The notes beneath the pieces are model-generated. The model was not told where the DNA came from. It searched no databases and saw nothing but the letters and a program-made list of their open reading frames with translations. Of a stretch of DNA of 11,304 bases, positions 7,060-11,304 are shown piece by piece. Numbering within the stretch: position 1 is the first letter of the stretch; the number at the start of each line of letters is the position of its first letter. A program made the position numbers and the translations under genes. Source of the stretch: Pseudomonadota bacterium (lineage in GTDB: Bacteria; Pseudomonadota; Gammaproteobacteria; Burkholderiales; Burkholderiaceae_D); assembly GCA_023422955.1 (NCBI GenBank), contig JAFAGG010000001.1:1-11304 (forward strand), written 5' to 3'.

Positions 7060-7088
7060 ATATGAAAAGTAAAGCGCATATAAATATG
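7060..7088. promoter_or_regulatory. Candidate ModE-type operator cluster upstream of modA
   Basis: Three half-sites occur in a row: ATATG (7060-7064), CATAT (7077-7081) and ATATG (7084-7088). The first pair is an inverted repeat with a 12-base spacer. The last pair forms a tight palindrome CATAT-aa-ATATG. The left portion GCAATATGAAAAGT matches the fds/regulator intergenic element at 13 of 14 positions. Its location ahead of modA is where ModE-family repressors bind in other proteobacteria. Confidence 0.5.
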
Positions 7089-7242
7089 AAGCTCCCACAC
7101 CAGGGTCTTGCATCTTCATCTATCAAAACAAGGGCGCATTGATTACCACCTTCATGAACAAGTAAAAACCGATGAGGCAAATGCGATTGCAATACCCCGG
7201 CTTACACGAGGTTACATCTCTGCTTCCTTATGCCGCCCTTCG

Positions 7243-7261
7243 CCGGAACTTCTCTTTCCGG
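7243..7261 (+). repeat. Perfect hairpin in the lipoprotein upstream region
   Basis: CCGGAA and TTCCGG are separated by CTTCTCT, giving a 6-bp perfect stem with a 7-base loop about 85 bases before the start of the serine-rich lipoprotein. It may lie in the leader RNA or be an operator. No T-run follows it, so it is not an evident terminator. Confidence 0.35.
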
Positions 7262-7347
7262 ATTTCCCTCTATCCCGTTGAGGTATTTGCAATATCTCTG
7301 CATCTCGCAGCAAGCCTTCTCTCATACAACTTTTCAAGGAGATCGAC

Positions 7348-7665
7348 ATGGTTAAATGGATGATGCCGGCAGCGGCAGCGTTTGTACTTGCAGCATGTAG
7401 TATGGGTGGACATGATACGAGTGGCACGTCCGGCAGTTCGGCTGGCACCTCGTCGTCCAGCACCATGCCCAGCTATCCGACCGGCGCTTCTTCGGGTGCA
7501 TCGGATGTCGGAAGCAGCAGCTCCTCCAGCACCTCGGGTGCCATGGGCAGCACTGGCGATACCAGCAACCCGACCGACCCTACGTCCAGCCAGACCCTGC
7601 CTGACCCAAGCCCGTCCAGCGGCAGCAGCGTGGAAGGCACTTCGGGTTCTTCCAGCCGCTACTAA
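7348..7665 (+). CDS. Small serine-rich lipoprotein
   Basis: The protein has 105 residues, with a short lipoprotein signal and lipobox LAAC; Cys17 would be the lipidated residue. The remaining 88 residues are of low complexity, with 33 serines plus many Gly, Thr and Pro, only a few charged residues and no second cysteine. It probably forms an unstructured tail at the membrane or surface. The start is secure: AAGGAG lies six bases upstream of ATG 7348. I recognise no family and assign no function. Residue 19 onwards begins Met-Gly-Gly, and the +2 residue after Cys is Ser, which by the E. coli rule favours transport to the outer membrane. It stands alone, divergent from mod and convergent with the large lipoprotein gene, with a hairpin between. 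Confidence 0.8.
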   Translation: MVKWMMPAAAAFVLAACSMGGHDTSGTSGSSAGTSSSSTMPSYPTGASSGASDVGSSSSSSTSGAMGSTGDTSNPTDPTSSQTLPDPSPSSGSSVEGTSGSSSRY

Positions 7666-7685
7666 TTTCCAGCAGCAGAAAATAA

Positions 7686-7720
7686 CAATGGCCGCGCTCC
7701 CTCAGGAGGCGCGGCCATTG
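7686..7720. terminator. Strong hairpin between convergent lipoprotein genes
   Basis: A perfect 12-bp stem, CAATGGCCGCGC with GCGCGGCCATTG, encloses an 11-base loop, extendable by three more pairs across a one-base bulge. It lies 20 bases after the stop of the serine-rich lipoprotein and 16 bases after that of the TbpB-like gene. Read on the minus strand it is followed by GTTATTTTC, a fair T-rich tail; the plus-strand tail is poor. It therefore fits a terminator for the minus-strand gene best, and may serve both. Confidence 0.75.
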
Positions 7721-7736
7721 TCTTATGGGATGACGC

Positions 7737-9215
7737 TTAGCGACGGTGAGCGATGAATCCGGCGATGACGGCTTCACCCGTTGCAGCATTCTGTATCGAG
7801 AACGTGCCACCCAGTTCGTCCGCCTGCGGTCCGAACAGGCGCGTACTGACGCCGCCGGTCATGCTGCTGGTAGTGGCGACCCCTGCTGAATAATTACGCA
7901 GCTCGCCCGGAGCCAGCGCAGTGGCAGAGGTAAAGTTTATGCTCGGCAGACTGATCCTGATGCCGTTGCTGTCATGCGTACGCGCATCCGCAACCGCTAC
8001 CGTAGCCACCCCCGTCGAGAAATTCACGGTCACTGTCGCATCCGCGCTGAACTCCGAGGTGCCTGCCGTACCATTCGCCACATGGCTTCCATGCACGACG
8101 CCACGATAGATGACGGTGCCGCTGGCTGGCACTGCTGCGGGCGTCGTCACCTCGCCATACGCCACCATGCCGTAACGGAACTTGGCATGTTCGTAAGCAG
8201 GCAAGCCATCCGTCACCCACTCCACGATATTGACCGTGTCCGACGTCAGCCAGGTTCCCAGGTTTGCATATCGATAGCTGCGGTTGGTCAGCGTCCGATA
8301 ACCTTTGAAGCCCGGATAGGATGAAGCAATACCGTCGTTGTCGTCGATAGGCGTACCGTCCGGTTTGTCGCCGGCACGCAAATCGCCCTCACCGTGGTAA
8401 CGGGAAGCGCGGGCGATATCGGGCGTGAGGCCACCGCTTCGCCAGTCGCTTACGTGTCCATCTGGATTGTGTCTTACGCCTTCGGACTCCGTGTCAGGGC
8501 AATCGGGCCAATCGTCAGGACAGCGTACCGGCGGGGAATTGCGAGGGAAATAGACGTTGTTGGCGTAATTAGCCTGCGTCCCGTTTGCGCCTTCAACTGA
8601 CCAGTCGTAGAAACTGGTGTCGCTGGAATCAGGCAGATTGGTACTAAAGCGCACTACATCACCTTGGGCAAGCTCGGCCCGGCCCTTTTGGGTCGAGAAG
8701 GTATCGATAATCATGGGCCGCTCGCTGCGACCGCGATCCCAGCTAATGCCAACTCTGTCGAGCAGCAAAACCAGGCGACCATTGTCGGTGCGTTGCTTGC
8801 GGATTTCAGCCACGCCGTGCTTAGCCGGACTATTGCAGTCAGAGGCCAGGTCCATTGCGGCGCAGTCAGGCAGCATCAATCCCGTTGCAAAGGTGTAGTC
8901 GGGATTGGTGGCCCTATCCAGATCGCTGGTGGAAAGACCATACACTTGCACTGAATTGGCAGTCAGCACTACGCCCTCGTTTACATCAAGGATAGTGCGG
9001 CCGCTGCACAAGAAAGAATCGTCGGTACAGGCTGCCGTCAGTACGACGTTGTCACCGTTGCCCGCTCCGGGGCCGCCTCCCTGATCGGGGTTGGTGACGC
9101 CGGATCCGCCGTCACCCCCTCCGCCGCATCCGGCAAGCAGGGCAGTCATGAGGGCCAGTTTGAAAGTATGGGGGGGTAGAAGTTGCATAAGCGTAGAGGT
9201 CCAAGGTTTTGCCAT
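7737..9215 (-). CDS. Lipoprotein with C-terminal TbpB-like beta-barrel domain
   Basis: This 492-residue predicted outer-membrane lipoprotein has lipobox LLAGC with Cys30, followed by a Gly-rich linker (31-55). The C-terminal ~125 residues (366-490) resemble the transferrin-binding-protein-B-like barrel (PF01298). Strand-rich GTVIYRGVVHGSHV and FSADATVTVNFSTG are followed by the diagnostic LFGPQADELGGTF, with the sequence ending near GFIAHRR. Members of this group include receptors and surface lipoproteins exported by Slam, though many are uncharacterised. Residues ~56-360 match nothing I recognise; they contain three close cysteine pairs (63/70, 118/127, 232/239) and an Asp-rich stretch near 284-296. 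Start 9215 has no clear ribosome-binding site, and Met10 (9188) gives an equally good signal. No TonB receptor or Slam gene is adjacent, so transferrin binding should not be assumed. Confidence 0.8.
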   Translation of the reverse strand: MAKPWTSTLMQLLPPHTFKLALMTALLAGCGGGGDGGSGVTNPDQGGGPGAGNGDNVVLTAACTDDSFLCSGRTILDVNEGVVLTANSVQVYGLSTSDLDRATNPDYTFATGLMLPDCAAMDLASDCNSPAKHGVAEIRKQRTDNGRLVLLLDRVGISWDRGRSERPMIIDTFSTQKGRAELAQGDVVRFSTNLPDSSDTSFYDWSVEGANGTQANYANNVYFPRNSPPVRCPDDWPDCPDTESEGVRHNPDGHVSDWRSGGLTPDIARASRYHGEGDLRAGDKPDGTPIDDNDGIASSYPGFKGYRTLTNRSYRYANLGTWLTSDTVNIVEWVTDGLPAYEHAKFRYGMVAYGEVTTPAAVPASGTVIYRGVVHGSHVANGTAGTSEFSADATVTVNFSTGVATVAVADARTHDSNGIRISLPSINFTSATALAPGELRNYSAGVATTSSMTGGVSTRLFGPQADELGGTFSIQNAATGEAVIAGFIAHRR

Positions 9216-9311
9216 TGCTGTAGCGCGTAGCGAACAGCCCCTGGACGTAACTTATGCAGAAAGTGTGAGCAGGCTTTTGAGCACCAGCAAGCTGCCCGGT
9301 CTGGAACTTCA

Positions 9312-9340
9312 ATTACAGCGGGTCGTTTATGCTGGAACAA
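9312..9340 (-). promoter_or_regulatory. Candidate promoter for the TbpB-like lipoprotein
   Basis: On the minus strand, TTGTTC (9335-9340) and TGTAAT (9312-9317) are separated by 17 bases, a reasonable sigma-70 arrangement with a good -10 and a weak -35. Transcription would start near 9305, leaving a leader of roughly 90 bases. Confidence 0.35.
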
Positions 9341-9419
9341 GAATAGTGAAGCGAGTTTCAAGAAGGTAGTTTGCAGCTTCCAACTCAGTGCTTGCAGCAA
9401 GGCAAGTGTGCTGACTCGC

Positions 9420-9701
9420 TTAATCCGCCTTCGGTCCCTTGCCTAACACGCGCATCAAGGCTTCCTTGCCATGGGCACGCAATAAATACTCAAGCTGCTG
9501 GCGCGCCCTTTCTTCGGTGCCGGCCGGGCCGCTGGCAATACGCTTGCCGGAAGTCCTTTCCGTCACGGCCCAGCCGCCGTGTTTATCGTAGAGCCAGCCA
9601 TGGACGATGAATTGCAAATCTTCAAAGCCGGGAATGATCAGCTCTTCGCCTATCAGCTCCTGAGTGGAACCAAATTCATTTTGAATCAGAAATTTTTGCA
9701 T
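9420..9701 (-). CDS. Hypothetical protein, 93 residues
   Basis: This is a small soluble protein with no signal peptide or membrane segment. It has a central GWLYDKHGGWAVTERTSGKRI stretch (about 38-58) and a basic, helical C-terminus (RARQQLEYLLRAHGKEALMRVL). I do not recognise its family. The frame stays open to 9842, but I chose ATG 9701 because the longer version adds atypical sequence and overlaps the start of tapT on the other strand. The chosen start has AAAGGAG, but 13 bases away instead of the usual 5-9, and that motif sits in a hairpin (9716-9735). It lies about 200 bases upstream of the TbpB-like gene in the same direction, and is divergent from tapT. Confidence 0.6.
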   Translation of the reverse strand: MQKFLIQNEFGSTQELIGEELIIPGFEDLQFIVHGWLYDKHGGWAVTERTSGKRIASGPAGTEERARQQLEYLLRAHGKEALMRVLGKGPKAD

Positions 9702-9715
9702 GAGAAAATCGATGC

Positions 9716-9735
9716 TCCTTTCTGGGCAGAAAGGA
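9716..9735 (-). promoter_or_regulatory. Hairpin covering the ribosome-binding site of the 93-residue gene
   Basis: TCCTTTCT-gccc-AGAAAGGA (minus strand) is a perfect 8-bp stem with a 4-base loop. The 3' arm contains nearly all of the AAAGGAG motif upstream of ATG 9701, so in the RNA the ribosome-binding site would be paired. It could act as a translational switch or be coincidental. Confidence 0.45.
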
Positions 9736-9808
9736 TATGAAAAGGAAGTCCTGCCGTGATGCCAGCTTTCGTAAAAGCCGTACTCCTGCTTCAGCCACTT
9801 AGCTTCGC

Positions 9809-10483
9809 ATGATAACAAACTCGTCCTCATCCGCCGCATCATCCACCAGACGCGCAGGCTGTGAAAGTTGCAACCGGCCGGCGAGTGCGTGCATCTGTCA
9901 CTGGGCGACGCCGGTCGCCACGCAAGTGGAAGTCGTGCTGCTTCAGCATCCTCTGGAGCTTAAGCATCCCAAGGGTAGCGCCCGCTTGCTGCATCTGAGC
10001 CTGCCTGGCAGCGTATTGCTGGTTGCGGAACGCATTGCCGATGCGGCCTTGCATGACTTGCTGTATTCACCGCTGGGCTCGGCAGCGAAGGAAAACGGGA
10101 AGGCGCCGTCAGCGGTGCGGCAACCCATTCTGCTGTATCCCAGGACCGACGATGTGACAGCCGGTGACATGAGAACGCCGGCTGCGCTCGATCCGGCCCA
10201 GGTACGCCTCGTCGTGCTGGATGGCACCTGGCGCAAAAGCCGGCGCATGCTGCATGAGCATCCGCTGCTGCAAACGCTGCCGCGACTGGCGCTCGATGCA
10301 CCGCCGCCTTCACGCTACCGCATCCGGCACGCTCATCGCGCTGATCAGCTGTCGACGCTGGAAGCTACCTGTCACGCCTTGGCTCAACTGGAAAAAGATG
10401 AAGCGAAGTATCAACCGCTGCTGCATGCCTTCGATAAGTTTATCGAAGCGCAGCAGGCATGGTTTTTCGGAAAAGAGCTATAA
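9809..10483 (+). CDS. tapT: DTW-domain protein, tRNA-uridine aminocarboxypropyltransferase
   Basis: This 224-residue DTW-domain (PF03942) enzyme of the TapT group transfers the 3-amino-3-carboxypropyl group of S-adenosylmethionine to uridine in the variable loop of tRNA, giving acp3U (position 47 in E. coli). Visible features are an N-terminal zinc-type cluster, Cys18, Cys21, Cys28 and Cys30 (C-x2-C-x6-C-x-C); LLQHPLELKHPKGSARLL (44-61), the typical HPxE motif; the name-giving DGTW at 138-141 followed by RKSRRM; and TLEATCHAL (183-191). The domain is complete and length is normal. The ATG at 9809 has no good Shine-Dalgarno, but the cysteine cluster lies soon after and no later ATG precedes it. 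It stands alone, divergent from the 93-residue gene and followed by a terminator. The symbol is by family; close paralogues could modify other tRNA sites. Confidence 0.88.
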   Translation: MITNSSSSAASSTRRAGCESCNRPASACICHWATPVATQVEVVLLQHPLELKHPKGSARLLHLSLPGSVLLVAERIADAALHDLLYSPLGSAAKENGKAPSAVRQPILLYPRTDDVTAGDMRTPAALDPAQVRLVVLDGTWRKSRRMLHEHPLLQTLPRLALDAPPPSRYRIRHAHRADQLSTLEATCHALAQLEKDEAKYQPLLHAFDKFIEAQQAWFFGKEL

Positions 10484-10511
10484 GCCTTGTGCTTACCTGT
10501 CATGCAGCCAT

Positions 10512-10545
10512 AAAAAACCCAGCTTCAATGGAAGCCAGGCTTTTT
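10512..10545. terminator. Bidirectional intrinsic terminator after tapT
   Basis: A hairpin with GCTTC-aatg-GAAGC at the tip, a two-base mismatch and a CC/GG pair below, is flanked by a run of six A on the left and five T on the right. It can therefore end transcripts on both strands: tapT from the left and the unknown gene from the right. A wider repeat, TTGTGCTT (10487-10494) with AAGCACAA (10549-10556) plus GTC (10499-10501) with GAC (10546-10548), encloses it and would extend the structure. Confidence 0.8.
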
Positions 10546-10610
10546 GACAAGCACAAATCAGGGCAAGGTATGAGTTCTCGCCGTAGCCGGATATACGCCA
10601 AAGAAGTGGA

Positions 10611-11304
10611 TCAGCCAGTCATGCCGTAAGCAGGGGCTTCATTATTGCGTGGCCCGCGACGCAACTCCTCGATGGCATTGAACACCGACTGGCGACCTGC
10701 ATCATAGGCTGCCGCATACTTGTCATCCTTCTCGTTGACATGCTTGCCCGCCACGTCGATCAGCGACAAACACTTCGCCGCCGCCTGCTCAAAGCTGAAC
10801 AGGCGACCATCCGTGCCGCGCGGCGCCAGCGAATGATCCTGACCATGATAGTGCAGGTTCAGCGTCGCACCGCTCAGACTCAGCTCGCGTGAAGCCAGCC
10901 ACGTATTGCTCGGCAATTCCTGGTGTTCGATCAGCACGCCCTTGTCATCCTTGCCCACCATCCCTTCCCAGCGCGTCGTGCCGAACTTCTGCTCGCCCTG
11001 GTACCAGCTCACGCCTTCATGCACGCGCCTGGGCCATTCATGCGCCAGCAGTTTCGCTGCCAGTTCTTCGACGCTGTCCGCTGTTACTACCGCCTTCAGT
11101 TCCAGTCCTTCCGGCGTGGTGAATTCCACCATGCCGCGCAGCGTATCGCCTTCCTTCGCACAGCTCAGGTAATGCTGACGCGCACCGCTTTGCAGCCGCA
11201 ATTCCGGCGCCGGTAAAAAATCCCAGTCATGCAAGCGCCACTGCTGGCCGGCAAGCTCGTAATAGGCATGGCCCGCATCATCCTCGCGTACCTTCTTCAG
11301 GCTG
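10611..11304 (-). CDS. Unrecognised protein, C-terminal 230 residues (partial)
   Basis: The reading frame enters from the right edge and ends at 10611, giving 230 visible residues. An in-frame TTG at 11234 could be taken as a start, but the frame continues upstream (SLKKVREDDAGHAYYELAG before it) with the same protein-like composition, so the gene almost certainly begins outside the window. I recognise no family. The sequence looks soluble: no membrane span, mixed charge, three Trp-containing blocks (HEWPRR, VSWYQGEQKF, TRWEGMV) and a C-terminal helical stretch (YAAAYDAGRQSVFNAIEELRRG). Only two cysteines are visible. It converges on tapT, with the bidirectional terminator between. Function unknown. 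Confidence 0.75.
   Translation of the reverse strand, partial: SLKKVREDDAGHAYYELAGQQWRLHDWDFLPAPELRLQSGARQHYLSCAKEGDTLRGMVEFTTPEGLELKAVVTADSVEELAAKLLAHEWPRRVHEGVSWYQGEQKFGTTRWEGMVGKDDKGVLIEHQELPSNTWLASRELSLSGATLNLHYHGQDHSLAPRGTDGRLFSFEQAAAKCLSLIDVAGKHVNEKDDKYAAAYDAGRQSVFNAIEELRRGPRNNEAPAYGMTG

Larger units (their letters stand above)
6975..7347. other. Intergenic region between modA and the serine-rich lipoprotein
   Basis: These 373 bases separate two divergent genes and contain no convincing coding sequence. The left part carries leader hairpins and candidate operators for modA. The right part is the upstream region of the lipoprotein, with a perfect CCGGAA-N7-TTCCGG hairpin at 7243-7261 and a good ribosome-binding site just before 7348. 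No promoter could be assigned with confidence in either direction. Nothing further was recognised between about 7090 and 7240. Confidence 0.6.

Noticed and set aside
6252..7142. 296-codon plus-strand frame opposite modA
   Set aside because: It is antisense to a clear ModA gene, its composition is typical of a shadow frame, and no domain is recognised.
7348..7665. Serine-rich small frame as a low-complexity artefact
   Set aside because: I considered dismissing it, but the AAGGAG ribosome-binding site at ideal spacing, the proper lipobox and the downstream hairpin argue that it is a real gene.
9091..9369. 92-codon plus-strand frame over the lipoprotein start and upstream gap
   Set aside because: It covers the signal-peptide region of the TbpB-like gene on the other strand, lacks a ribosome-binding site and shows no recognisable motif.
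9702..9842. Extension of the 93-residue gene to 9842
   Set aside because: The added 47 residues look unlike a protein N-terminus and the extension overlaps the start of tapT on the opposite strand; an ATG with an upstream AAAGGAG exists at 9701.
11232..11234. TTG start for the right-edge gene
   Set aside because: The same frame continues without a stop to the window edge with similar composition, so this is more likely an internal Leu codon.

Overview
The window looks like the chromosome of a betaproteobacterium, most likely Burkholderiales/Oxalobacteraceae. This is inferred from the fdsGBA gene order and protein wording, the moderate-to-high GC content, and the style of the Mod and DTW proteins. 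No rRNA, tRNA, CRISPR array, insertion sequence or phage gene was seen.

The left two thirds (1-7100) is a molybdenum island. On the minus strand lies fdsG-fdsB-fdsA (fdsA runs off the left edge), encoding the soluble NAD+-linked, Mo-dependent formate dehydrogenase. Divergent from it at 2665 is a regulator that joins a ModE-type winged-helix DNA-binding domain to a periplasmic-binding-protein-like sensor domain, in place of the usual molybdate-binding Mop/TOBE domain. It converges, with only 8 bases between stop codons, on a four-gene minus-strand operon: modA-modB-modC (high-affinity molybdate ABC importer), then a small protein of the 'nitrate reductase-associated' family overlapping the end of modC. 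Molybdate uptake, a probable metal or cofactor-linked regulator and the enzyme that uses the cofactor therefore sit together. The fds/regulator intergenic region and the modA upstream region share an element, GCAATATGARAAGT followed by CATAT (an ATATG-N11/12-CATAT inverted repeat). It is a good candidate for a common operator.

The right third (7100-11304) is a mixed region. It holds a very serine-rich small lipoprotein (plus), a strong hairpin between convergent genes, a 492-residue lipoprotein with a C-terminal TbpB-like barrel and an unfamiliar N-terminal region with three close cysteine pairs (minus), a 93-residue unknown protein whose ribosome-binding site lies in an 8-bp hairpin (minus), a DTW-domain tRNA modification enzyme, TapT type (plus), a probable bidirectional terminator, and the C-terminal part of an unrecognised protein entering from the right edge (minus).

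The most interesting leads are the shared ATATG/CATAT element linking fds, the hybrid regulator and mod; the nitrate reductase-associated protein fused into the mod operon; the overlapping alternative hairpins in the modA leader; the occluded ribosome-binding site at 9716-9735; and the modular surface lipoprotein.
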